Shown here in pieces: positions 41,700-50,103 of a stretch of 64,000 nt of DNA; position 1 is the first letter of the stretch, and every line of letters begins with the position of its first letter. Below the pieces are notes generated by a model that worked only from the letters and a program-made list of their open reading frames with translations, had not been told where the DNA came from and made no database searches. The stretch is from MFD09286-c1 sp963701015 (GTDB lineage Bacteria > Bacteroidota > Bacteroidia > Bacteroidales > DTGW01): contig OY969556.1 of NCBI GenBank assembly GCA_963701015.1, forward strand, positions 806,001 to 870,000, given 5' to 3'. A program made the translations under genes and the position numbers.

Positions 41700-43544
41700 T
41701 TATTGATAGGGCACCACTGTTGGTTTTCCAATTATAAAATCATTAAAACTGAAATTAGTGGTTGTGTTTGAATTTATTTCAAATATATTTTGCCCCACAC
41801 CAGGAATATTTGGATAAAATGTAATAGAAAGCTGGAATGTATTGAAAACCAGGAAATCATTTTTAATTAGCATACCAATACTAAACTGTGAATACATTTG
41901 AATCTTTCCAATATTTAATCTCGAATTTTCTAACATACCAAGTGAATATACTAAATAAGGCCCGAATCGGAATCCCAACAATTTCCATGGAGTATATGAC
42001 TGCGTTTGAAAAGTCAGAACAATTTTCCTGGTACCAAGAACAGAAATACTATTAAAACCATGCAATCCGTTGGTGTTATTGATAGTTAAACTATCATAGG
42101 GGAATCGTCTAATGCCAAAAGTAATCTGAGGTTTTACAAACTGCCGAAATTTATAATTTCCTATCTCAAATAAATTTGTGAAATAAACTATGTTTGCTGT
42201 TATTACACCTTGTTCTGCATGTGAAGAGCGATAAAAGGTTCCATATTCCAAATCGGAACTAAAATATCCCCAAACATAATAATTACCATACGCATAACGT
42301 ATTCCTAAATAAATTCTTCCGGTATCATTTCTCTCCTGGTAACCCCCTGTAAGTCCATAAACCTTACCAACTGGGATGTCTTCAATAACATCATAATTTA
42401 AAACGTATCTGTCACGAATATATCTTCGTGTTGAAATTCCTAAACCAGCAAAATAAAAATCCTGACCGGAAAAAAGAAGTGATGGATCAGATAAAGTTAA
42501 AGGCTTTTCAAAATAACGAATACGAAGATAACGTGCCGTTAAAATTAAATTGGTTGCATATCCCCATTTTGTTTTACTTTTAAAGATGCGATGAGCAATA
42601 CCCGCCCAATAATCCTGGGTACTATATCTTAAATTTAGTGGAACATAAACAGAATTGATGTCTTTTAAGGTATCGTATTGATGTTGGGAAGCGATCAAAG
42701 CGCCAGCCGCCCAATTGGCGAATGGAGAATAAAACGGACGGTCAATGGCGAACCTATGATTATATTTTTTGTCTTCATCTATTCCAAATTGTAAGGTTGA
42801 ATTGATATAAGTATTTCGGATGTTCGGGATAAAATAATTTGTATTTACACTATTGGTTCCATTGGTTATATTCTTTGTAAATCCAATTCCAAGCTCATGA
42901 CCCAATCCTAATATATTTTTATCGGTTAATTTTATATATGAACTTGAATTTGATATGGAAATATCAGCAATAATGCTCCATGAATCCAATTCGCGAATAA
43001 AAATATCAACAGAATCGGAAGCTGTTCCTGCCAAAACAATTTGAAAATAAACCTCATGCACATATTTCTGACTTCTTATTAAACGTTCAGATTCTATAAC
43101 CCGTAATGAATCAAACAATTCATCCTGCTTTATAATTATAAGGTTTCGGATTGTAATTTTTTGAGATTTAATGTGCAAACTATTTCCAGTGTTGAAAAGC
43201 ATTTGTGGAACTTCGAGAGAGTCAACCTTTTTATAAAAAAAAGGGTCGAATGTTTCAATGTTTATAAACCTGATAGGTTTGCCTTCAAAAGTGTTATATG
43301 ATTTTTGTTTAAATTTTCCATGTACATTTTTATTTGAAACACCAGGAGGTGGTTTTAAAAATAAATTGCTTATAAAATGAGTAAATTTGCCTTGTTTAGA
43401 ATTTAATTTACTATTTGTGTTCCGGTTTATTGAATCTGGGCCAAATAAACGATTAGTAGTATCTTTTACAATTGTATCCTGTGCAAAAGTAAAATCAGTT
43501 AACAGAACTGAAAATAATAGTATCAATATAATTTTGAACCACAT
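41700..43544 (-). CDS. outer-membrane barrel protein with POTRA-like N-terminus
   Basis: The 614-residue protein has a signal peptide (about 1-21), a region with KITIRNLIIIKQDELFDSLR and SDSVDIFIRELDSWSIIADI that resembles POTRA strands, and a long barrel with RPFYSPFANWAAG and GIRYAYGNYYVWG. It lacks the canonical aromatic last residue (it ends in PYQ). It follows mlaD by 33 nt, so it may be the outer-membrane partner of the Mla-type transporter encoded upstream. That pairing is inferred from gene order only. Confidence 0.75.
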   Translation of the reverse strand: MWFKIILILLFSVLLTDFTFAQDTIVKDTTNRLFGPDSINRNTNSKLNSKQGKFTHFISNLFLKPPPGVSNKNVHGKFKQKSYNTFEGKPIRFINIETFDPFFYKKVDSLEVPQMLFNTGNSLHIKSQKITIRNLIIIKQDELFDSLRVIESERLIRSQKYVHEVYFQIVLAGTASDSVDIFIRELDSWSIIADISISNSSSYIKLTDKNILGLGHELGIGFTKNITNGTNSVNTNYFIPNIRNTYINSTLQFGIDEDKKYNHRFAIDRPFYSPFANWAAGALIASQHQYDTLKDINSVYVPLNLRYSTQDYWAGIAHRIFKSKTKWGYATNLILTARYLRIRYFEKPLTLSDPSLLFSGQDFYFAGLGISTRRYIRDRYVLNYDVIEDIPVGKVYGLTGGYQERNDTGRIYLGIRYAYGNYYVWGYFSSDLEYGTFYRSSHAEQGVITANIVYFTNLFEIGNYKFRQFVKPQITFGIRRFPYDSLTINNTNGLHGFNSISVLGTRKIVLTFQTQSYTPWKLLGFRFGPYLVYSLGMLENSRLNIGKIQMYSQFSIGMLIKNDFLVFNTFQLSITFYPNIPGVGQNIFEINSNTTTNFSFNDFIIGKPTVVPYQ

Positions 43545-43577
43545 TTGTACAGGCCATTTTTAAGTATCCTGAAGTTG

Positions 43578-44339
43578 TCATTTTATTAGAATAATTTTTT
43601 TCTTTTTATCTATTTCTTTTTGATCTTCATATTTTTTCGCATCGGCATCATCCATCTTTTCCTGAGCCTTCTTTTTCTTTCTATCAAAATAACCTTTCAA
43701 CAAAAAATTACTTTGGGCTGCTTTCATATTTTCATCAAGTCCCTTTGTGCTTGTTTTTAGGTTTACTATAGTTTGATTAATATTTTGCGCCATAGTTGAA
43801 TCCCTGATTAATCTTCCAAGAGTTCCACTTCCACTATTTACTTTTACCATAATTTCAGCTAGCTGGTCTGATATAATTGCAGCATTATCTGAGGTTATTT
43901 TCAGGCTTGCCATTATAGCATCTGTTTCAATAGGTTCTTTAGATGTAATTTGTTGGCCATTTTTAACCAGAGGTGCATCATCACTGCCTTGCGTAATGGT
44001 TAAAAGACGGTCGCCTATAATTCCGGCTGAGCCTATTGCCGCCTCACAATCGGCCTTTATAAATTGATGGACATTTTTTCTTATAATCATATCAACCTGC
44101 ACTGTTGAGTCATTAATTATTGTAATATTATCAACAGTACCAACATTTATACCGGCGAAGCGGATATTATTCCCAACCTGCAATCCACTAACATTATTAA
44201 AAGTTGTAGTGAGTTTGAAAACAGGATTAAATAGATTTTTCTGCTTTCCTATTAAAAAAATTGCGACCACGAATAGTGTAATTCCTATCGCTATAAATAG
44301 TCCCAGTCGTACTTTAAATTTCGGTGTTTTTGTTTCCAT
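43578..44339 (-). CDS. mlaD: MlaD/MCE-domain periplasmic lipid carrier
   Basis: The 253-residue protein has one N-terminal membrane helix (about residues 12-30) and a single MCE domain (about 37-115: TTFNNVSGLQVGNNIRFAGI, then NVGTVDNI and GSAGIIGDRLLTITQG). A helical part and a very Lys/Asp-rich tail follow. MCE proteins form hexameric rings that carry phospholipids across the periplasm with the MlaE-MlaF complex. The gene follows mlaF by 69 nt. Confidence 0.92.
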   Translation of the reverse strand: METKTPKFKVRLGLFIAIGITLFVVAIFLIGKQKNLFNPVFKLTTTFNNVSGLQVGNNIRFAGINVGTVDNITIINDSTVQVDMIIRKNVHQFIKADCEAAIGSAGIIGDRLLTITQGSDDAPLVKNGQQITSKEPIETDAIMASLKITSDNAAIISDQLAEIMVKVNSGSGTLGRLIRDSTMAQNINQTIVNLKTSTKGLDENMKAAQSNFLLKGYFDRKKKKAQEKMDDADAKKYEDQKEIDKKKKIILIK

Positions 44340-44408
44340 ATTTTTATAGTTTTAGGCTTTAGTTGTTAGGTTTTAGAAACTGATTTCTGAAAACTAATAA
44401 CTATAACC

Positions 44409-45167
44409 TTATTTAAAGAATGATTTTATTATAACATCTGAAGATTTTTCAAACTCTTCAAGTTTGCCTTCCTTATATACTTCGCCGTTATTTAGCATAA
44501 TAACTCTATTTGCAGTTTTACGCGCACACTCAATATCATGCGTTATTATAATAGATGATGTTTTATATTTCTTTTGAACATCGTTAATGAGTGAACTAAT
44601 TTCATCAGATGTTACAGGATCGAGTCCAGTTGTTGGTTCATCATATAACATAATCATCGGGTCTAAAACAATTGTCCGTGCTAAGCTTATTCGTTTTCGC
44701 ATTCCTCCGGATAATTGTGAAGGCATTTTATTCAATGCATCATATAAACTAACATTTTCAAGCACTTCCTTTACTTTTTCATTTATTTCATTTTCTTTCA
44801 GGTTCCGTTTTATTCTTCGCAATGGGAATTCCAGATTTTCTTTTACCGTCATGGAATCATATAATGCTCCACTCTGAAAAAGAAATCCAATTTTTTCCCT
44901 TAATTCACCCAGTTCTTTATTATTTAATCTACTTATATCTTTTCCAAGTATATTAATAGAACCGTCATCAGCATTGAGTAAACGAACTATACATTGAATC
45001 AATACTGATTTGCCAGAACCTGATTTCCCTAGCACTACAAGATTTTCGCCATCAAAAAGTTGCAACGAAACATTTTTTAATACTTCCTGTTTGCCAAATC
45101 CCTTCCGCAGGTTATTAATATCTATAACTTGTTTCTTATTATTTAAATTAGTTGAAACACTCATCAT
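44409..45167 (-). CDS. mlaF: MlaF-type ABC transporter ATPase
   Basis: The 252-residue ATPase has Walker A GKSGSGKSVL, Q-loop FLFQSGALYDSMTVKENLEF, signature LSGGMRKRISLARTIV, Walker B MIMLYDEPTTGLDP and H-loop IIITHDIECA. The QSGALYDS phrase and SGGMRKR are typical of the Mla/Ttg2 group. It powers phospholipid transport between the membranes. It lies between mlaE and mlaD in the usual order. Confidence 0.95.
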   Translation of the reverse strand: MMSVSTNLNNKKQVIDINNLRKGFGKQEVLKNVSLQLFDGENLVVLGKSGSGKSVLIQCIVRLLNADDGSINILGKDISRLNNKELGELREKIGFLFQSGALYDSMTVKENLEFPLRRIKRNLKENEINEKVKEVLENVSLYDALNKMPSQLSGGMRKRISLARTIVLDPMIMLYDEPTTGLDPVTSDEISSLINDVQKKYKTSSIIITHDIECARKTANRVIMLNNGEVYKEGKLEEFEKSSDVIIKSFFK

Positions 45168-45258
45168 TTTAATTTTTAGTTTTTAGCAAATAGTGCTTAG
45201 TGCATAGTTGATTAAGTTAATTTTAAAGCACTGGGCACTAATCACTATTCACTAGATT

Positions 45259-46119
45259 CTACCATAGCATATCTGTAATTTGCACTGCAATCATATCTAC
45301 AATTATAACCAGCAATGACGAAAGCACTACTGCTGAATTAGCAGCAACTCCAACGCTTTCAGTGCCTCGTCCGGCAGTATAACCTTTATAACAACCAACT
45401 ATACCAATAACCGCACCAAAAAAGAACGATTTTATAACTGATGGAAATAAATCTAAAAAGTGAACCTGGCTAAATGCTTGCGCAAAAAATAAACCAAAAG
45501 TTACATCGCCCTTAATATTCGCTCCGGCCCAACTACCTAATATACCTAAAGCATCAGCATATAAAACCAATATAGGTATCATTAAAGTGGCAGCCCAAAC
45601 TCTTGTTACAACTAAAAATCGCATTGGATTGGTTGACGATACTTCCATGGCATCAATTTGTTCAGTAACTTTCATTGAACCCAATTCGGCTCCCATACCT
45701 GAACCAATTTTTCCGGCGCAAATCAAAGCTGTTATAACTGGTCCCATTTCCCTTATAAGTGAAACAGCTACCATTGATGGAAGCATTGATACTGCTCCAA
45801 AATGGGCTAAAACCGGGCGCGATTGAATAGTAAGTACCAATCCCATAATTGTGCCTGTTACCGAAATAAGTGGTAATGATTTATATCCTATATGATAACA
45901 TTGACGCAAAAACTCTTTGAATTCAAAGTCACGCGAAAACGTTTCCTTTATAATTTGCGAAATGAATAAAATAATAGTAGCAACTTCAGTTAAAAAATTA
46001 TTTATTTTCCAGGTTTTACCCAAAGTTTTTTCTTTAACCTTGTATGTTTGTACAATTACTTCTGTTACACCAGATGTTACTTTACTGACAAATGTTGTTT
46101 TTTTCATTTCGTGAGCCAA
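45259..46119 (-). CDS. mlaE: MlaE-type ABC transporter permease
   Basis: The 286-residue protein matches the MlaE/YrbE permease family, with SLPLISVTGTIMGLVLTIQS, then EMGPVITALICAGKIGSGMG and AELGSMKVTEQIDAMEVSST. It has about five membrane helices and forms the inner-membrane core of the lipid transporter. Its start overlaps the stop of the upstream gene by 16 nt (or 4 nt if Met5 is used), so the genes are translationally coupled. Confidence 0.95.
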   Translation of the reverse strand: MAHEMKKTTFVSKVTSGVTEVIVQTYKVKEKTLGKTWKINNFLTEVATIILFISQIIKETFSRDFEFKEFLRQCYHIGYKSLPLISVTGTIMGLVLTIQSRPVLAHFGAVSMLPSMVAVSLIREMGPVITALICAGKIGSGMGAELGSMKVTEQIDAMEVSSTNPMRFLVVTRVWAATLMIPILVLYADALGILGSWAGANIKGDVTFGLFFAQAFSQVHFLDLFPSVIKSFFFGAVIGIVGCYKGYTAGRGTESVGVAANSAVVLSSLLVIIVDMIAVQITDMLW

Positions 46120-46955
46120 TTTTGTAGAAGTATATTGGGTTGAAATATATATTGCGATGTATAATCTTTATTATTTGTAATTGGTAATTGGTAAGCAAAC
46201 CCCAAAATAAAATTGTTATACAACTTTATTTTTAAACCTCCAAGCAGATTAATTATAGGCCGTGCATCTTTCTGTGTAAGTTCTGCACATTCTGTAACAA
46301 GATATATTCGTTTTGATATTTTTAGGATCAATGAAATGCTTCCCTTTTCAAGATTTTCCAGTGGACTATAATGAATATCCTGATTAAATGAAATATTTTC
46401 ATTTGCGAGCATGGAAGCAAAACCAACTAATGTATAAACATCATGAGTTCGTTCATTGTTCCACGGAAATTCGAATTCAATAAAAGGCGAAAAGCCATTC
46501 AACCCATTATCACTTTTAAAAACTAAAAATTTGGTCAGAACATCTATTACAGGAAATTGCATGCTTTCTTCTACTGTAGGGTCGCAAAATAAAGCTGTGC
46601 CACTAAAAACCAATCCCACCGTTTTTGTAATCCCGGTTTCCAATTGAAAATTATATTGCATATTTGTTTTGCCTTCATTCTGAGTTGGCAATGAAGCAGC
46701 TTTAATGCTGTATGTCCCAACATTCAAGGGTAAACCAATATTGGTGAAAAATGGCAAAGGAAATTTTGCTTGATTTTGCTTTTCTATTTTATATAAATCT
46801 TTTACCGAAGTTGAATCAAAAGGTATTTTTTCATTTGGTTGACTATATAGTGAATATATATTGAAAGTTAAAATAACAAAACAAGTTATGTTAAACCGTT
46901 TGAAACGCTGATATAAACTTAAATTGTAATTCATACTATGAATATTACAGAACAA
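46104..46955 (-). CDS. probable outer-membrane protein upstream of mlaE
   Basis: The 283-residue product has an N-terminal hydrophobic segment (ITCFVILTFNIYSLYSQ) serving as signal peptide. The mature part is rich in beta strands (NFQLETGITKTVGLVFSGTA; LGGLKIKLYNNFILGFAYQL) and looks like a transporter-type barrel without a clear family. Met8 (MNYNLSLYQRFK) may be the real start. It overlaps mlaE and lies 3 nt after the small gene at 46959, so it belongs to the site 13 operon. Confidence 0.72.
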   Translation of the reverse strand: MFCNIHSMNYNLSLYQRFKRFNITCFVILTFNIYSLYSQPNEKIPFDSTSVKDLYKIEKQNQAKFPLPFFTNIGLPLNVGTYSIKAASLPTQNEGKTNMQYNFQLETGITKTVGLVFSGTALFCDPTVEESMQFPVIDVLTKFLVFKSDNGLNGFSPFIEFEFPWNNERTHDVYTLVGFASMLANENISFNQDIHYSPLENLEKGSISLILKISKRIYLVTECAELTQKDARPIINLLGGLKIKLYNNFILGFAYQLPITNNKDYTSQYIFQPNILLQNWLTK

Positions 46956-46958
46956 ATT

Positions 46959-47105
46959 TTAATCGAAATTTTTAAAAGGTTTTTTCCATTCTTTATTTCG
47001 AATTTTACCTGACCAGCCTATTACACTTAAAACAAAAACGATTAAAATGAGCCAGCCAAAAATATGCATACCCCATAAATAATACCATTCACTGCTAAAT
47101 ATCAT
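46959..47105 (-). CDS. 48-residue membrane peptide
   Basis: ATG at 47105 opens a 48-codon frame (MIFSSEWYYLWGMHIFGWLI, then LIVFVLSVIGWSGKIRNKEW and KKPFKNFD) with one Trp-rich membrane helix and a basic tail. It overlaps the stop of the upstream lipoprotein gene by 11 nt and ends 3 nt before the next gene. This tight packing supports it as a real gene. The function is unknown. Confidence 0.6.
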   Translation of the reverse strand: MIFSSEWYYLWGMHIFGWLILIVFVLSVIGWSGKIRNKEWKKPFKNFD

Positions 47106-47391
47106 AATTATAGGGTATTTCTACTTTACTATTTCTAGCATGGTTTTCTTGTAAATGAGTTCCTTCCTGATTGTTGAAAACTGAATAGTAATGTGCTACA
47201 AAAATTACATGATTATTTGTTACCGGTTTTTTACTACTAGGAATTTCTTTAATATTATTTTGTAATGAATCAATTTCCAACTGACTCAGCGAACTGTTAT
47301 TCGTATTATTTTTGCAACTTGTGAGAATATCAATAGCAACTATTAATAATAAAATAGCCAATAATTTAATTAAAAGTAGAATTAATTTCAT
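47095..47391 (-). CDS. small lipoprotein heading the Mla operon
   Basis: The 98-residue protein has a strongly hydrophobic N-terminus (LILLLIKLLAILLLIVAIDI) ending in the lipobox LTSC, followed by an Asn/Ser-rich mature region without a recognised motif. Its -7 box (site 13) is only 19 nt upstream, so the leader is very short. It heads a run of seven genes ending with the barrel gene at 41700. Confidence 0.68.
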   Translation of the reverse strand: MKLILLLIKLLAILLLIVAIDILTSCKNNTNNSSLSQLEIDSLQNNIKEIPSSKKPVTNNHVIFVAHYYSVFNNQEGTHLQENHARNSKVEIPYNYDI

Positions 47392-47409
47392 TTATATATA
47401 ATTAATATA

Positions 47410-47475
47410 CAAAGATGCAATTCAACGTATTGGAAAGTATTACATAACTTCATTTATAAGTTATATAATTCACAC
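47410..47475 (-). promoter_or_regulatory. 21-bp direct-repeat promoter, site 13
   Basis: ATGTAAT (47439-47445) and the distal half ATATAAC (47460-47466) keep the 21-bp period. CATCTTTG at 47410-47417 keeps the 20-bp spacing. It drives the lipoprotein, 48-residue peptide, barrel and mlaEFD genes. Confidence 0.83.
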
Positions 47476-47508
47476 ATTACTGGCAACAAATATTTACTTC
47501 TGAATTTG

Positions 47509-48300
47509 TTACAATTTGAAATCTAAACCAATCAACAGACCACCTGTAATATTTCTTGTTATAGTGCGTTCAGCAGAATAAAAACGAACAGGGATGGCTC
47601 CTGCATAACTTACCATTGCGTTTTTCTTTTCCACATCGTTAAATCCATAATCGAAACGAAACTTTGCTGACAATATAATTTTTGACGAAAGGTTATAAGC
47701 ACCGCCCAATGCCATAACTCCATTTACTGTAACCGCCTTATATAAATTCATTGGCTTAATGTTGGTATTCGGATAATCCAAATCGTTATGGTTTATTTCC
47801 TGGGCAACGTTTACCAAGAAGTTAATTTGTGGACCAACCAATAAAGTAGCAAATAATGTTTTCGTTTTGTCTGTTGAAAGCGATAACATAAACGGAAGCT
47901 TTATATAATTCAATTCTGCCTTTGCAACATAATCACCCACTATAACAACATTATTTAAAAGTGCCTGTGTGTTGACAACTGAACTATAAGTAGATTTATC
48001 TAAAGTATTGCCGGTAAATTTCCCGCTAAATCGCTGTCCTTCTCTGGAAAATAAAAGATCAACAGCCAACCCGATATTATTATTGATATTATATACAACC
48101 CCTGCACCAAATGACAAATAAGCAAAATTGCTAGTTAATTTCAATGAATTACCAGCATTCATATCGTTTTTATTCAATAAACCGGTAAATTCAGGATTTA
48201 ATCGAATACCAAATTCATATCCTTGTGCATTTGCATTCAATATATGTGCAAATAATACAATAACTATGAAAATGATAATTTTTATTTTTGAACTTTTCAT
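47509..48300 (-). CDS. PorT-like outer-membrane beta-barrel protein
   Basis: The 263-residue protein has a signal peptide (about 1-25, ending NANAQ) and eight or more strands. Typical phrases are YEFGIRLNPEFTG, INNNIGLAVDLLFSREGQRF, LNYIKLPFMLSLSTDKTKTL and VGPQINFLVN, seen in Bacteroidota PorT-type or opacity-like barrels. It ends GGLLIGLDFKL. It is related in style to the neighbour 48443-49126 (same INYIKLP/INIQYVNIPLL and VGPQI pattern), so the pair may be an old duplication. Confidence 0.82.
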   Translation of the reverse strand: MKSSKIKIIIFIVIVLFAHILNANAQGYEFGIRLNPEFTGLLNKNDMNAGNSLKLTSNFAYLSFGAGVVYNINNNIGLAVDLLFSREGQRFSGKFTGNTLDKSTYSSVVNTQALLNNVVIVGDYVAKAELNYIKLPFMLSLSTDKTKTLFATLLVGPQINFLVNVAQEINHNDLDYPNTNIKPMNLYKAVTVNGVMALGGAYNLSSKIILSAKFRFDYGFNDVEKKNAMVSYAGAIPVRFYSAERTITRNITGGLLIGLDFKL

Positions 48301-48442
48301 TTTATTTAATTTTAAAATTGGTTAACTAAGGTGATCACGATAGTAATATTCAACAAATAAACACGAGTTCAATAGAAATACACAAAGGCATATTTCAAAA
48401 TGAAACCTGCCTTTGCATATAATATGTTTTTAATAATTTATT

Positions 48443-49126
48443 TTATAAGAATAAATATGACAATCCAATATAACCTGAATAAGTTGAAATATGTGTACGA
48501 TCGAGTATCAAGTATGAATTATTTACTACTGTTTTACTATTATCACTTATATCTAATAACCCATAAACACCACGGAATCCTATTCCCAGGCGAAAAGTTC
48601 TCGATGCATTGAGACCGAAATCTACTCCTGCACCATAAACAAAACCAAGGTCTCCAGGTTTTACATTCATCATAGCACTTGGAACATTTATAATATTTCC
48701 ACTTGTTGTTTTAACGCTGCTTCCAACATTTAGACCAATTTGGGGGCCAACAACAACATTAATATTGAAAAATTGTGTTTTGCCTGAATTAAACGAAGCC
48801 AATAATGGAATATTTACGTATTGTATATTAATGGTTCGGTCAACATTTGATTCTGAATATTTCTGAGATAAATTATTATAAATAATTTCTCCCTGCAATT
48901 CAATATGTTCTGTTAAACAATATCCTGCAAATACTCCACCTCCATTATTCATAGTAACTGACCCATGTACATGTCCACCTGTAGATGTATATAAATCTAA
49001 TGAAGAAAAGGTAGGCATATAACGTAAGCCTACTTCTATTTGTTGAGCATTTGCCTTAATTGCAAATACTAATAATATTGCAAACACCGATAATGATAAG
49101 ACGATTTTTTCTTTTAAGTTTTTCAT
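48443..49126 (-). CDS. PorT-like outer-membrane beta-barrel protein
   Basis: The 227-residue protein has a signal peptide (about 1-27, ending KANAQ) and a barrel with VGLRYMPTFSSLDL, GYCLTEHIELQGEIIYNNLS, INIQYVNIPLLASF and VVGPQIGLNVG, ending IGLSYLFL. It is the first gene behind site 14 (23 nt) and is followed after 142 nt by another barrel. No ligand or partner can be deduced. Confidence 0.82.
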   Translation of the reverse strand: MKNLKEKIVLSLSVFAILLVFAIKANAQQIEVGLRYMPTFSSLDLYTSTGGHVHGSVTMNNGGGVFAGYCLTEHIELQGEIIYNNLSQKYSESNVDRTINIQYVNIPLLASFNSGKTQFFNINVVVGPQIGLNVGSSVKTTSGNIINVPSAMMNVKPGDLGFVYGAGVDFGLNASRTFRLGIGFRGVYGLLDISDNSKTVVNNSYLILDRTHISTYSGYIGLSYLFL

Positions 49127-49148
49127 TTCATTTATTTAAATTAATATG

Positions 49149-49214
49149 TAAAATTGATTTTATTGGGTTTGAAAAATGTTATATAACTTTCGATATAATT
49201 TATATCATTCCCAC
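49149..49214 (-). promoter_or_regulatory. 21-bp direct-repeat promoter, site 14
   Basis: ATATAAC (49178-49184) and ATATAAA (49199-49205) lie 21 bp apart on the minus strand, and the -7 box CAATTTTA (49149-49156) follows after 20 bp. The distal arm reads GTGGGAAT. It is 23 nt before the barrel gene. Confidence 0.78.
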
Positions 49215-49215
49215 A

Positions 49216-49437
49216 TTATTTGTGACCTTTTCTGTCAATTGCAACAAGTACAATACCTCCAACTAGTAACAAAGCACCAACAACTGGTGGCCATTGAACA
49301 TGATGATTTTTTTCACTATTTAATTTGAGCGAACCTATTTCAATAACCTTTTCAGATGTTACAAAATTGAAGCCGGTATATACCATCATAATAATTCCTA
49401 ATATAATGAGTACAATTCCAAATGTTTTAATTTTCAT
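49216..49437 (-). CDS. small two-helix membrane protein (DUF3185-like)
   Basis: I place the start at ATG 49437 (MKIKTFGIVLIILGIIMMVY), giving 73 residues. Two transmembrane helices (about 4-23 and 50-67) flank a loop with SEKVIEIGSLKLNSEKNHHV. It is a paralog of 28981-29193. An upstream extension would overlap the host-attachment-like gene. The role is unknown; DUF3185-like proteins are common small envelope proteins. Confidence 0.82.
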   Translation of the reverse strand: MKIKTFGIVLIILGIIMMVYTGFNFVTSEKVIEIGSLKLNSEKNHHVQWPPVVGALLLVGGIVLVAIDRKGHK

Positions 49438-49462
49438 GATTTCATATTTTTTATTGTTAATT

Positions 49463-49867
49463 TTATTTTGAAAATGGGGTAAGAATGGCTGTTGAAAAAT
49501 AATGTTTAACAAAAGCGTGTTGCTGGTTCTCAGTCATTTTATCGGTTTGTTTTACTTCAATTTTAATATTTGTAAAATGGTTATCCTGGCTTAAAGAATT
49601 TAATAACTCTGTTTTTGCTGCAGTGGGTCCGAATAATATTACTTCGTCATAATTTTTAATTACTTCACCCAATTTTTTAAAATAGTCTGATTGTTGGTGC
49701 TGTTCTTTATTGTGCATCTGGCTTTCGCCTTTGCTCAAACTAAACAACTTTTCATCATGAGTAAATTCCGATTCAATAGTCTTTGTTTCAATGGGGTTCG
49801 ATGTAAATTCCATTATATGTGCATTTGCATGATCCATCCATATGCCTACTCTTTTTAATGCTTTCAT
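49463..49867 (-). CDS. host-attachment/eRF1-like domain protein
   Basis: I use ATG at 49867 (MKALKRVGIWMDHANAHIME), which matches the family N-terminus as I know it, giving 134 residues. The protein has the fold region of baeRF/host-attachment proteins, with DYFKKLGEVIKNYDEVILFG and PTAAKTELLNSL, then IKIEVKQTDKMTENQQHAFV. These are bacterial relatives of the eRF1/Pelota central domain, proposed to act on ribosomes or RNA in stress. An in-frame ATG at 49927 is an alternative. It is first behind site 15. Confidence 0.78.
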   Translation of the reverse strand: MKALKRVGIWMDHANAHIMEFTSNPIETKTIESEFTHDEKLFSLSKGESQMHNKEQHQQSDYFKKLGEVIKNYDEVILFGPTAAKTELLNSLSQDNHFTNIKIEVKQTDKMTENQQHAFVKHYFSTAILTPFSK

Positions 49868-49976
49868 TGGTTGTATATTTTGATATGTTAAGTGAAAATT
49901 ATTTGAGTTTACCGATAGCGTTACCATGTTTGTTATATATTTATTTATATCATCAATAATAAATTATCATAACGTA

Positions 49977-50042
49977 CAAAGGTCTGTATCTTCAAAGCAT
50001 GAAATGTTACATAACTTTGGATATATGTTATATCATTCACAC
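49977..50042 (-). promoter_or_regulatory. 21-bp direct-repeat promoter, site 15
   Basis: ATGTAAC (50006-50012) and ATATAAC (50027-50033) on the minus strand are followed after 20 bp by GACCTTTG (49977-49984). It serves the host-attachment-like gene and the small membrane protein gene, and starts just after a strong terminator. Confidence 0.84.
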
Positions 50043-50053
50043 ATATTCTAATT

Positions 50054-50086
50054 AAAAAGCCCACGAGATTAAACTGTGGGCTTTTT
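50054..50086 (-). terminator. rho-independent terminator
   Basis: AAAAAGCCCAC and GTGGGCTTTTT form an 11-bp stem with an 11-nt loop and T runs on both exits. It lies 18 nt beyond the stop of the T9SS protein gene and insulates site 15 from read-through. Confidence 0.88.
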
Positions 50087-50103
50087 CATATTGAGAATTC
50101 GAT